Shown here: positions 1 to 6,562 of the stretch, one piece after another
How the letters are laid out: the number at the start of each line of letters is the position of its first letter
Numbering within the stretch: position 1 is the stretch's first letter
Assembly (NCBI GenBank): GCA_022614735.1
Contig: JAKEHZ010000008.1
Span: forward strand, 1-15,458
DNA length: 15,458 nt
DNA from: Acidobacteriota bacterium
GTDB lineage: Bacteria > Acidobacteriota > Blastocatellia > RBC074
Reading direction: 5' to 3'
Translations under genes and position numbers: made by a program
The notes under the pieces: generated by a model
What the model was told of the DNA's origin: nothing
Seen by the model: only the letters and a program-made list of their open reading frames with translations
Database searches by the model: none

Positions 1-288
1 CTAAGTCAAAAGTAGGAGTGTATGCTTGCACCATTACGGCATTGCAGAACTTTGACCTGCTATACCGTGTCTGAGCAGAGGATGAGGCTCTGGTACCAAT
101 CCACACTTACTACTCAAAGATCATTCTAGGGGCGTCGAACGTGAGGATTAAGTTGGCAACAAACTGATAATTAAATGAAGTTCATTAAACTGTTGTGTGA
201 CAATCACTTAAGATGGGTAGATTGTAGACCTGGCACGGGAAGGTGTCAATAGACTATTGTGGAGGCAGGTTCTGTATGCGGAAGTCCA
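1..288. other. Intergenic stretch without a convincing gene
   Basis: No open frame here is convincing. On the minus strand a frame is open from position 106 to the left edge, with a possible GTG at 106 or ATG at 34 (reading MVQAYTPTFDL to the edge). It has no Shine-Dalgarno sequence and I do not recognise it. It could be the 5' end of a gene lying to the left, fed by the promoter at 221-249. A small palindrome, CAATAG-A-CTATTG, lies at 247-259 and overlaps the -35 box of that promoter. Confidence 0.4.
221..249 (-). promoter_or_regulatory. Candidate sigma70 promoter pointing left
   Basis: Read on the minus strand: TTGACA (249-244), a 17-base spacer, then TACAAT (226-221). This is a perfect -35 and a 5/6 -10 at optimal spacing, predicting a start near 214. 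It points away from all annotated genes, toward the left window edge. The 13-base palindrome at 247-259 overlaps the -35 box and could be an operator. Seen in sequence; activity is inferred. Confidence 0.5.
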
Positions 289-389
289 AGAGAAAACGGG
301 ACAGACGGAAAAGATGCTAGATGCTAGGTGAGCGTCCTAGCATCTAGCATCTAGCATCTAGCATCTTTTCCGTCTGTCCCGTTTTCTCT
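289..389. terminator. Long hairpin, family A, with heptamer repeats
   Basis: The left arm (289-328) and right arm (336-389) are perfectly complementary except that the right arm carries four copies of the heptamer TAGCATC (338-365) and the left arm only two of its complement (313-326). The loop is 7 bases. The outer arm core (ACGGGACAGACGG) matches the family A arms at 3431, 6571 and 12302. The right arm ends 5 bases before the stop codon of the minus-strand gene at 395, so it is probably that gene's terminator. Confidence 0.7.
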
Positions 390-394
390 CTTCC

Positions 395-1024
395 TTATTT
401 GTTGCGCCGCTCCGCTATCAAACGCGCAGGATAGGCGGCAAAATTCTCTATCTCTACCGTGCTATCTCCCTTAAACTGAACCTTGGCAGCAGGAATCATC
501 GAGCCCTCCACTTTTCCCTTCTCGTTGACAAACATTTCGACATAAGTGAAGGGGTAGTCTCGTGACCTTGTACCATAGCGCACTTCGGAGAATTGCAACC
601 AGCGCTCGAAGAGCATGTTAATTCTGCGTTCGCCTTCCTCTGTAGTTGTAACGAGAACGGTATTGATGTCGCGGCCGACGTTGCCACCGATCTGGATAAC
701 GCCACACTTATTCTTGCTAATCGCTCTCAGCAAGGCGTCTTGTCCATCAGACTTCAAGATTCCTGCCAGGCGAGTGATCTCTTCTCTGGGAGTTGTGCAG
801 GTAATCGTGAGTGTAAAGGTCCGCGTTATAGTCCTCGTTCTGCCGGGGCCGCCAACAGTTGGGCCGGGTATGTAGATGATCGTTCCGGTATAGACCTCCT
901 TCGTTGTTCCGCCCCTGGATTGGGTTTGCGCCCAGGATGGCTGCGCCAACAAAACTATTACAGCAACACAGCAGATAGTGAGCAACAAACAAGATATGCT
1001 CTCAGATTTTGCCTTTCTGTTCAT
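395..1024 (-). CDS. Secreted protein of unknown function
   Basis: A 209-residue protein that I cannot assign to a named family; from memory it resembles uncharacterised acidobacterial proteins. Residues 1-32 form a signal peptide: charged MNRKAK start, hydrophobic core at about 11-27, and a PSWA-Q cleavage site after A32. The mature part starts with a Gly/Thr/Arg-rich stretch (about 37-75, including IPGPTVGGPG), followed by a compact mixed domain (about 75-209) with the segment IGGNVGRDINTV near 112-123. No catalytic motif is recognisable. The ATG is supported by AGGAGG four bases upstream (1029-1034). It lies 203 bases downstream of the rhomboid gene on the same strand and ends at the family A hairpin. 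The protein is probably periplasmic or extracellular. Confidence 0.8.
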   Translation of the reverse strand: MNRKAKSESISCLLLTICCVAVIVLLAQPSWAQTQSRGGTTKEVYTGTIIYIPGPTVGGPGRTRTITRTFTLTITCTTPREEITRLAGILKSDGQDALLRAISKNKCGVIQIGGNVGRDINTVLVTTTEEGERRINMLFERWLQFSEVRYGTRSRDYPFTYVEMFVNEKGKVEGSMIPAAKVQFKGDSTVEIENFAAYPARLIAERRNK

Positions 1025-1227
1025 TTGGCCTCCTGTTTAAAGTACGTCTATTGAGATTTTTCTGCTATTAACAGACTATCTCCAATCCTCACGATGAGGT
1101 TATCGTTCGAGGTTCATTTGTCGTGGTCTCGTTGATATTAATCCAAGCAAAATCTTTTGGCTACTATTCCGATCCCACTCCACAGCGCGTCTTATGGTTT
1201 TTGAAAATCACCGTTGTAACCAGTCTT

Positions 1228-1878
1228 TTAAGCTGTTGCCCGAATGCTTCTGCCGCGATATAGATAGGCCAGCAGCAATCCTGTTACAAAACCACCTATG
1301 TGCGCCATATATGCTATCCCGCCGCGATCCGCCGCATCCGTTATCGAACCGATACCACTGATGAACTGCAAAAGAATCCAGAGGCCAAGTACGAACAATG
1401 CAGGCACACGAGCGATACCCCTTCCCACCAGCACTCTGACTTGTCCCTGTGGAAACATAACCAGGTACGCGCCTAGTACGCCGGCAATTGCGCCGGAAGC
1501 GCCGAGGTTTGGGATATTGGAGTTGGTATTGAAAGCCACCTGTGCCAGAGTCGCAGCGACTCCGCAGACCAGATAAAAAATAAGAAACTTCGCGCGCCCC
1601 AACCGGTCTTCAACATTGTCGCCGAATATCCATAGGTAGAGCATATTACCAAATAGGTGCATCCAGCCCCCGTGCATAAACATCGAGGTGAATATCGTCA
1701 CGAAATCTTCTCCCGGATTTGCCACCAGCCGCCGCGGTACCACTGACCATTGGCGAATGAACGGCTCCCCACCATTCATCTCGACAAAAAAGAAGATCAC
1801 GTTAAGCGCGATCAACCCATAAGTCACCACCGGCACTGTTCTGTTCGATGAATTGTCGTCTCCGATTGGAAACAGCAT
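1228..1878 (-). CDS. Rhomboid family intramembrane serine protease
   Basis: A 216-residue polytopic membrane protease that cleaves transmembrane substrates within the bilayer. The family is recognised by the catalytic serine in GASGAIAG (S128) and the catalytic histidine in MAHIGGFVTG (H193), forming the Ser-His dyad, and by the MHGGWMHLFGNM segment (68-79), whose H74 and N78 belong to the oxyanion region. Hydrophobic segments fit six transmembrane helices. The frame is open upstream to 1926, but ATG at 1876-1878 is preferred because AAGGAGGG (1883-1890) sits four bases before it. The longer start has no such site and its leader would cover the palindrome at 1912-1925. Substrate unknown. No hairpin follows it, so it may be co-transcribed with the secreted protein downstream. 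Confidence 0.93.
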   Translation of the reverse strand: MLFPIGDDNSSNRTVPVVTYGLIALNVIFFFVEMNGGEPFIRQWSVVPRRLVANPGEDFVTIFTSMFMHGGWMHLFGNMLYLWIFGDNVEDRLGRAKFLIFYLVCGVAATLAQVAFNTNSNIPNLGASGAIAGVLGAYLVMFPQGQVRVLVGRGIARVPALFVLGLWILLQFISGIGSITDAADRGGIAYMAHIGGFVTGLLLAYLYRGRSIRATA

Positions 1879-1911
1879 TTTTCCCTCCTTCTCGTTTATC
1901 AACACAATCGC

Positions 1912-1925
1912 TGTCGATATCGACA
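1912..1925. promoter_or_regulatory. Perfect 14-base palindrome, candidate operator
   Basis: TGTCGATATCGACA is a perfect palindrome 34 bases upstream of the rhomboid start. It is flanked by AATCG (1906-1910) and CGATT (1928-1932), which extends the symmetry imperfectly to 27 bases. The position, in the leader or promoter of the minus-strand gene, suits a dimeric regulator. Function is inferred only. Confidence 0.35.
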
Positions 1926-2158
1926 AACGATTTCACGTCTGCTCGGCTACCCATCATTAAGCAAAGCTTAGACCAAAATAGCCAAGGGTATAAAAACACC
2001 TGTTCTCAACTATTTAATACTCATGCCAGGGTCTCTGCTGTAATCTAGAAGGATTGATTGTATTCCCCGGATACAACAATATAATTGAATGGATGTATGG
2101 AAGGTATGCGGTCTCCTGTATCTGGCTCCTTTTGTCGAGTCCAAAAACAATTTTACAA

Positions 2159-2187
2159 TTGGCATATCTTTTGATTCCGTCTATACG
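2159..2187 (+). promoter_or_regulatory. Candidate promoter of the Clp-type ATPase gene
   Basis: TTGGCA (2159-2164), a 17-base spacer, then TATACG (2182-2187): 5/6 and 4/6 matches to the sigma70 boxes at optimal spacing. The predicted start near 2194 would leave a leader of about 35 bases carrying the GAGG ribosome site at 2219-2222. No CIRCE-type inverted repeat is seen, so heat-shock control of that kind is not supported. The rest of 1927-2158 shows nothing I can name. Confidence 0.4.
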
Positions 2188-2228
2188 TATATGGAACTGA
2201 AACATGATCACCATAATCGAGGAATGCA

Positions 2229-3428
2229 ATGAGCGAATTTGAAGAGTTTTTACCTGGTAGTAATCGTGCCCTGGAGAAATACACTCAGGATTTAACCGAG
2301 GCAGCGATGCGGGACGAGCTGGAACCGGTACGCTGTCGCGATTCCGAGACTGATCGAGTCATAGCGATTCTGTTGCGTCAGTCCAAAAACAACCCGGTGC
2401 TGGTGGGCGAGGCAGGTGTGGGTAAGACGGCAATTGTCGAGGGCTTCGCCCGGCGTATCGCGGCCGGCCAGGTTCCCTCTGCGCTCAAGCGCATACGGCT
2501 GTTGTCGCTTTCGCATATCGACCTGATCGCGGGAACCATGTTCCGCGGGCAGTACGAGAAGCGCCTTCAAGGTGTTATCGATGAGGCGAGCCGCAATCCT
2601 GATGTCATCCTCTTCATCGACGAATTGCATAATCTGATCGGGGCAGGCATGGCGATGGGCCAACCGCTCGACGCAGCCAATCTGCTCAAGCCGGCGCTCT
2701 CGCGCGGCGAATTGCGCGTCATCGGCGCGACGACCCGAGATGAATACGAGCGTTACATCCTACCCGACGCCGCACTCGAGCGCCGCTTTCATCCACTGGA
2801 AGTGATCGAGATGGGTCGAGAACAGGTGCTTGAGGTCTTATATGCGCGTCGTCCACGGCTGGAGATGCATCACTTAGTAATCATCACTGACTCGGCGATT
2901 GCAGCGGCGCTTGACCTCTCGAACATCAAGCCCAGCTACGCCAGCCGCAAACAACCGGACAAAGCGATTGACCTGCTCGATGAGGCATGCGCGCTCTATC
3001 GCCTGCATGATGATCGACAGCCTCCTGAGGATATCGACCGATTGCAAGCTGAGCGGAGGCGGCTTATTGGCCTCGAACGGGAGGCCATTGACGCTCTGTT
3101 CAGTTTAGCCACCTCACAAGGCAGTCTCCTTGAGCGATTCTCGATTGAAACATACAAGACATTGGAAGCGATGGGACTGGAACTCGAGCGCATGTTGACG
3201 GGTCAAACAACACCTCGTCCGCCATCGCCCAAACCCGAAAGCGTGCGCCGCCAGGAAGAATCCGATCCGGCCGGGCGTCTTGCAGACGCTCACCGCGAGC
3301 GTTTGTTGGTTGAAGAACGGTTGCGAGCATCGTTGACAACATCAGGTTTCATCGTTGACTTTGGAGACGTGGAGAAGGCGATTGAGAAATCGAGAGAGAC
3401 CACGACTCAGCATTCTCACGAGGTATGA
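2229..3428 (+). CDS. Clp-type AAA+ ATPase, single ATPase module
   Basis: A 399-residue protein matching the first ATPase domain (D1/NBD1) of ClpA/ClpB/ClpC. Visible motifs: Walker A GEAGVGKT (60-67), pore loop GTMFRGQYEKR (102-112, with Phe105 in place of the usual Tyr), Walker B ILFIDELHNLIG (127-138), sensor-1 region IGATT (165-169), arginine fingers in ALERRF (R185/R186) and the PDKAIDLLDEA helix (243-253). Residues 266-370 look like a shortened ClpB/ClpC middle domain, charged and helical, with a proline-rich patch at about 328-336. The protein ends just where D2 would begin. There is no Clp N-domain, no D2 and no ClpP-binding loop. Full-length relatives have about 750-870 residues. Start: ATG with GAGG six bases upstream. 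It could be an adaptor or regulator of other Clp rings, or an independent unfoldase; function is not shown. Confidence 0.88.
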   Translation: MSEFEEFLPGSNRALEKYTQDLTEAAMRDELEPVRCRDSETDRVIAILLRQSKNNPVLVGEAGVGKTAIVEGFARRIAAGQVPSALKRIRLLSLSHIDLIAGTMFRGQYEKRLQGVIDEASRNPDVILFIDELHNLIGAGMAMGQPLDAANLLKPALSRGELRVIGATTRDEYERYILPDAALERRFHPLEVIEMGREQVLEVLYARRPRLEMHHLVIITDSAIAAALDLSNIKPSYASRKQPDKAIDLLDEACALYRLHDDRQPPEDIDRLQAERRRLIGLEREAIDALFSLATSQGSLLERFSIETYKTLEAMGLELERMLTGQTTPRPPSPKPESVRRQEESDPAGRLADAHRERLLVEERLRASLTTSGFIVDFGDVEKAIEKSRETTTQHSHEV

Positions 3429-3430
3429 CT

Positions 3431-3508
3431 AAGGAGAAAACGGAACAAACGGAAAATTTATTGATCTTCCGTTTGTTCCGTTATTTCCGTTTGTTCCGTT
3501 TTCTCCTT
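3431..3508. terminator. Long hairpin, family A, between convergent genes
   Basis: The left arm (3431-3455) is perfectly complementary over 25 bases to 3484-3508. A second copy of the right-arm core, TCCGTTTGTTCCGTT, lies at 3468-3482, exactly 18 bases before its copy at 3486-3500, so the left arm can pair with either. It fills the gap between the plus-strand ATPase stop (3428) and the minus-strand metallophosphoesterase stop (3515). A-rich and T-rich arms suit termination in both directions. Confidence 0.8.
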
Positions 3509-3514
3509 TTCTCG

Positions 3515-4336
3515 TCACTCGCCCTTTTCATGAACCAGTGCCCATCCCTCAGCAGATAGTCGAAAAAGTTTTCTGGCAGAGACGACGAAGAGACCCAGAT
3601 CACGCTCCCAGCTCAGCCGTTCGACTGTAATGTACGGCCGCTCGATCCGCAGCACATTGAAAGAATTTGACTCTCCCCTGCCCCGCGAGGAGATCGCCGT
3701 GCCCGCCTGCAAAACAATCGCCGAGTGCCCGACAATCCGGTAGCGGGCGGCTCTGCCGAAATGTCCCATATGAAGATGGCCGGCTAGAAAGAGATCAATG
3801 CCGCATCCCGCAAGCATCTCCATTGCCAGGCGCGCATTTCCAACCTCTCCCTTTCCACTATAGCCTTCCGACAAATCGAGAGGATGATGGGTCACGACGA
3901 CTCTGGTTACATCATCTCCAAGGGGGCATAACAGTTCGCGGATGAGTGCGACCTGTTCACGGTTAATACGGCCTCCCTTTACTGTTAAGGATCGTGTGGT
4001 GTTGATACCCAGAACCGCTATCTCTTGGTCAAGGTAAAATGGCTGAAGGTTGTTAGTGATGTAACGCCGGTACGTGTGGAGCGGTCGCAGAAACCGAGCG
4101 AATAGATTATCGAGTGGAACATCGTGATTGCCGGGCACCACGATCTGTGGTGAGGGCAGGACGTCTAAAAACTCCCGCGCTTCTTTAAACTGCTCAACCC
4201 GGGCGCGTTGGGTGAGATCGCCTGAGACCGCAACCAGATCAGGGTTGACCTTCTTGACGGCCTCGATCAGAGGACTGACAGTCAGGTAGTCAACACGACC
4301 AAAGTGGGTATCGGAGAGATGAACGAGAGTTCTCAT
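3515..4336 (-). CDS. Metallophosphoesterase, Icc-like
   Basis: A 273-residue calcineurin-type phosphoesterase with a dinuclear metal centre. All family motifs are visible: DTH (D9, H11), GDLTQ (39-43, D40), GNHD (69-72), the VVVTHHP histidines (H150/H151) and GHLHMG (186-191, H187 and H189). Length and motif spacing fit the Icc/CpdA group, whose members hydrolyse cyclic nucleotides or other phosphodiesters; the substrate cannot be read from sequence. No signal peptide, so cytoplasmic. The ATG lies 11 bases after the lipid kinase stop, with only a weak ribosome site (AAGGGA in the end of the kinase gene), suggesting translational coupling. It is the last gene of a three-gene minus-strand operon ending at the hairpin 3431-3508. 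Confidence 0.92.
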   Translation of the reverse strand: MRTLVHLSDTHFGRVDYLTVSPLIEAVKKVNPDLVAVSGDLTQRARVEQFKEAREFLDVLPSPQIVVPGNHDVPLDNLFARFLRPLHTYRRYITNNLQPFYLDQEIAVLGINTTRSLTVKGGRINREQVALIRELLCPLGDDVTRVVVTHHPLDLSEGYSGKGEVGNARLAMEMLAGCGIDLFLAGHLHMGHFGRAARYRIVGHSAIVLQAGTAISSRGRGESNSFNVLRIERPYITVERLSWERDLGLFVVSARKLFRLSAEGWALVHEKGE

Positions 4337-4347
4337 CTGAGATTAAC

Positions 4348-5322
4348 TTATCCCTTCAGATCCTGCTCAACATCTTCAGGGACGAAAACACGCAAGACAC
4401 CAGGTCTTATCCGATAGCGGAGAGGCGTCATCATTACCGCGACCTCGCCATCCATAGATACGCGAATGTACTTCCGCCTGGTCTCTACCCAAATCTCTTC
4501 AGTACACAATGCAATGAAATCTTCCGCCTCTCGGAGCCTCCCGAAGAGTGCACGGAGGGCGAGTTGCAAGAGTCCCAGTCGCCCTAAGCGATGTGTCATA
4601 TACAGACACAATTTCCCGCCGTTTAAACACATACGCCTACCTATGTTCAAGCTTTCCATCTCATACTCATTGTTGCCTATAAAGACGAACGGCGTGTGCC
4701 CCTCAAATTCCTGCTCACCTGCTTTCAACCGGACATGCAGAAATGGATAACGCCGTAATACCGTTAGCATTGCTCGGAAAAAAGCCGGCCACTTTCCATA
4801 TCCCATGCGCTGATGTTTGTCACGTTGGTCCACTATACTCGGGTAAAGCCCCAGACTTGAGTTGTTAAGAAATATACGTCCGTTGACTTCACCAGTATCA
4901 ATCCTGACTGAGTGGCCCGCGATAATCGTGCGAACTGCTTCTTCAATGTCGAGTGGAATGTGCAAATCTTTGGCAAAGTGGTTGAATGTTCCGAGTGGCA
5001 AGACCCCCAGCGCCTTGTCCGTACTCAGAAGTTCCGATGCCACAGCATTGATCGTGCCATCCCCACCTCCGGCGACGACCGTCATGCTGGTGCCTCGCGC
5101 CGCTCGCCGCGCGAGTTCGACGACCTCCGTCCCACTTCCGGCGAGCAAAATGCGCGCATGGTACCCACTTGAACGAAAGATCTCGGAAACTCGCAGGCGG
5201 GCGCCTTCATCTGCACCTGCGCCGGAAGTGGTATTGATAATAACGTCCAGAAAAGTGTCCGCGACCGCTGCCGAATTACGACACTGTACCTCAGACACCC
5301 TGGACGTTTCTTGTTTATTCAC
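4348..5322 (-). CDS. Diacylglycerol kinase family lipid kinase
   Basis: A 324-residue member of the DAGK-catalytic (DgkB/YegS) family, which phosphorylates lipid alcohols such as diacylglycerol with ATP at the inner membrane face. Motifs: nucleotide-binding VVAGGGDGTINAV (82-94), PLGTFNHFAKDL (109-120), and SMDGE (289-293) in the C-terminal beta-sandwich domain. Residues 1-24 are a poorly conserved extension before the first strand (FLDVIINTTSG). The start is GTG at 5320-5322, not ATG; AGGA at 5332-5335 lies eight bases upstream and an in-frame stop lies just behind. It is the middle gene of the operon, 22 bases after the glsB-like gene and 11 before the metallophosphoesterase. The pairing suggests phospholipid turnover, but which lipid is used is not decidable. 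Confidence 0.92.
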   Translation of the reverse strand: MNKQETSRVSEVQCRNSAAVADTFLDVIINTTSGAGADEGARLRVSEIFRSSGYHARILLAGSGTEVVELARRAARGTSMTVVAGGGDGTINAVASELLSTDKALGVLPLGTFNHFAKDLHIPLDIEEAVRTIIAGHSVRIDTGEVNGRIFLNNSSLGLYPSIVDQRDKHQRMGYGKWPAFFRAMLTVLRRYPFLHVRLKAGEQEFEGHTPFVFIGNNEYEMESLNIGRRMCLNGGKLCLYMTHRLGRLGLLQLALRALFGRLREAEDFIALCTEEIWVETRRKYIRVSMDGEVAVMMTPLRYRIRPGVLRVFVPEDVEQDLKG

Positions 5323-5344
5323 ATGTTATGTCCTGTAACCAACC

Positions 5345-5635
5345 TCAGGTAGTCAGGCTGCGGCCTTTCAACAATCTGTAGCCTGCGAGCAGGATAATGG
5401 AGCCTATAACTGCGAGCACAAGGCTCATCAAAAATCCTGGGCGAGAAAGATCACCGCTGTCATTGATCGTACCATAGCCCATTAAAGTACGGCCGATAAA
5501 GCCGCCGATCAAGGAACCAACGATACCGATAACAATCGTGATGATCGCTCCACCCGGATCCCTACCCGGCAGGATCGCTTTAGCGATTGCACCTGCAATC
5601 AAACCGAAGACTATCCATGCGATTACGTCCAACAT
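5345..5635 (-). CDS. GlsB/YeaQ/YmgE-type small membrane protein
   Basis: A 96-residue hydrophobic protein of the transglycosylase-associated/GlsB-YeaQ-YmgE family, linked to envelope stress but of unknown biochemistry. Three glycine-rich membrane segments are visible: about 3-22 (IAWIVFGLIAGAIAKAIL), 29-49 (AIITIVIGIVGSLIGGFIG) and 67-87 (GFLMSLVLAVIGSIILLAG). The PGRDPGG motif between helices 1 and 2 (23-29) is typical. The insert after helix 2 (about 50-66) makes it slightly longer than the common 80-85 residues. GGAGGG (5643-5648) lies seven bases before the ATG. It is the first gene of the three-gene minus-strand operon, with a 22-base gap to the lipid kinase. Confidence 0.93.
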   Translation of the reverse strand: MLDVIAWIVFGLIAGAIAKAILPGRDPGGAIITIVIGIVGSLIGGFIGRTLMGYGTINDSGDLSRPGFLMSLVLAVIGSIILLAGYRLLKGRSLTT

Positions 5636-5745
5636 TGTTTATCCCTCCAGTTTATAGTTCAAAATAGGCCCACTACTATTCAGAAACAGTGCAGACCTGT
5701 CTATGTTACTGCTACCATGACGCAACCGCTGAGCCACGTGATGAG

Positions 5746-5751
5746 ATTATA
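5746..5751 (-). promoter_or_regulatory. Possible -10 box for the glsB-like operon
   Basis: TATAAT reads on the minus strand about 110 bases upstream of the glsB-like start. No good -35 is found 16-18 bases further up (best is a 3/6 match). An overlapping TATAAT also reads on the plus strand (5748-5753), so the direction is uncertain. Confidence 0.2.
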
Positions 5752-5803
5752 ATACTAAGGTGAAGCCGCTAAATAAGTACAGAAATAGGCACAACAGTTT
5801 ATC

Positions 5804-5835
5804 AATCAGTACATTTGTTAGGAAATCAGTACATT
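5804..5835. repeat. Two 12-base direct repeats, 20-base period
   Basis: AATCAGTACATT occurs at 5804-5815 and again at 5824-5835, 20 bases apart, about two helical turns. It lies in the long gap between the divergent glsB-like operon and the YHS gene. Same-face spacing suits an activator or repressor pair. Function is inferred. Confidence 0.4.
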
Positions 5836-5980
5836 AACTCATCGATAAACAGGGGCCTGAGAAAGATTCCCTCAGGATAAAAACATTATCATACGGACGA
5901 AGGAAGCATGGCACGCTATTCGCGGTCTGTAATAATCGTAACGTTGCGGGGTGAAGCACAAGCTTGATATTAAGAGAGTT

Positions 5981-6118
5981 ATGCCAAGCTTTGCTGGGAA
6001 AGTTGTGATTTTTATGTTTTCACTCAGTACGAGTGTACAGACTGAATACATCAACAGTGTCCCGGGTGTTTTTTCTGTCAGGAACGAACTGACTGTTGCT
6101 AACAACCGCAACTCGTAA
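5981..6118 (+). pseudogene. BON-domain-like remnant, 45 codons
   Basis: A short plus-strand frame, ATG to TAA, whose C-terminal half ends SVPGVFSVRNELTV (residues 26-39). That is very close to the closing strand-helix-strand motif of BON domains, where a VPGV-x-x-V-x-N-L-x-V pattern is typical. The first half (GKVVIFMFSLST, about 6-17) looks like a degraded version of the central beta strands. A complete BON domain is about 55-70 residues and usually follows a signal peptide; neither the first part of the domain nor a signal is found upstream, where a stop at 5939-5941 closes the frame. The ribosome site is weak (AAGAGAG two bases before ATG). Best read as a decayed 3' end of a BON protein gene; a genuine micro-protein is possible. 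Confidence 0.4.
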
Positions 6119-6140
6119 AATGAGTAATCTTCTAAATTTC

Positions 6141-6171
6141 TCCGGCGGGCCCAAAGCCTGGCCGGACTTTT
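6141..6171 (+). terminator. Intrinsic terminator just before the YHS gene
   Basis: TCCGGC (6141-6146) pairs with GCCGGA (6161-6166). An inner GGGC/GCCT stem (6147-6150 with 6156-6159) and CCAAA loop complete it, with one bulged G, and CTTTTC follows. This is a classic GC stem plus T-run. It ends two bases before the ribosome site AAAGGAGA (6173-6180) of the YHS gene, so it either terminates transcription from the BON-like remnant or acts as a leader attenuator. Confidence 0.55.
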
Positions 6172-6186
6172 CAAAGGAGAAAAACT

Positions 6187-6393
6187 ATGGCAATGCAAAC
6201 TGATCCCGTCTGTGGTATGAGGGTTGACGACCAGAAGGTCGGATCAAAATCTCAATATCAGGGAACAACTTATTTCTTCTGCTCAGATGAATGCAAACGC
6301 AAGTTCGAGCAGCAACCTGAGCTGTACACCATTAAATCCGGACAAGCGCAAGGAGGCGGGCAGGCGAAGCGAGGCGGCACTGGCCGCAGCTAG
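6187..6393 (+). CDS. YHS domain-containing protein
   Basis: A 68-residue protein consisting almost wholly of a YHS domain, a small metal-binding fold found alone or fused to copper P-type ATPases. Motifs: DPVCGM (6-11, C9), then YQGTTYFFCSDECKRKFE (24-41) with C32 and C36. The three cysteines fit the usual metal-binding set. The last 18 residues (from about 51) are a Gly/Gln/Arg/Lys-rich tail without predicted fold. No signal peptide, so cytoplasmic. ATG with AAAGGAGA (6173-6180) six bases upstream. The frame sits between the terminator at 6141-6171 and the inverted repeat at 6410, suggesting a monocistronic unit. Likely role is handling of copper or another soft metal; no metal ATPase is adjacent. 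Confidence 0.92.
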   Translation: MAMQTDPVCGMRVDDQKVGSKSQYQGTTYFFCSDECKRKFEQQPELYTIKSGQAQGGGQAKRGGTGRS

Positions 6394-6409
6394 TGGAAAT
6401 GTTCGATGA

Positions 6410-6562
6410 TTTTAGATCGGCCTTTCAAGGCCGGGGCGGTGTCATATAAACATCCCGGCCACGAAGCGACATTTGAATCCGATGGCCCCCTTATCTCAAA
6501 CGTCGCAACGCGGCTGGAACTTTTCTACATGACCCCCCTGGCCTTCAAAGGTCGATCTAAAA
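6410..6562. repeat. 153-base imperfect inverted repeat
   Basis: The outer arms 6410-6432 and 6540-6562 pair at 21 of 23 positions, plus one G-T pair. An inner stem pairs 6455-6476 with 6496-6517 (17 of 22), around a loop at 6477-6495. The whole forms one long stem-loop beginning 16 bases after the YHS stop. The ends read TTTTAGATCG and its complement; no flanking target duplication is seen. It overlaps the next hairpin by two bases. It could be a terminator, a structured 3' RNA, or a small MITE-like element. Confidence 0.6.

Noticed and set aside
593..1054. Plus-strand frame of 153 codons
   Set aside because: It is antisense to the secreted protein gene, which has a signal peptide and a strong ribosome site.
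1879..1926. Sixteen-codon N-terminal extension of the rhomboid protease
   Set aside because: The inner ATG has an ideal ribosome site; the extension lacks one and covers the palindrome.
5908..5967. Plus-strand micro-ORF of 19 codons with an AAGGA site
   Set aside because: The spacing to the ATG is only about three bases and the peptide is unrecognisable; too short to support.
5872..6198. Minus-strand frame of 108 codons
   Set aside because: It is antisense to the BON-like remnant and the terminator, overlaps the YHS start, and has no recognisable domain or ribosome site.
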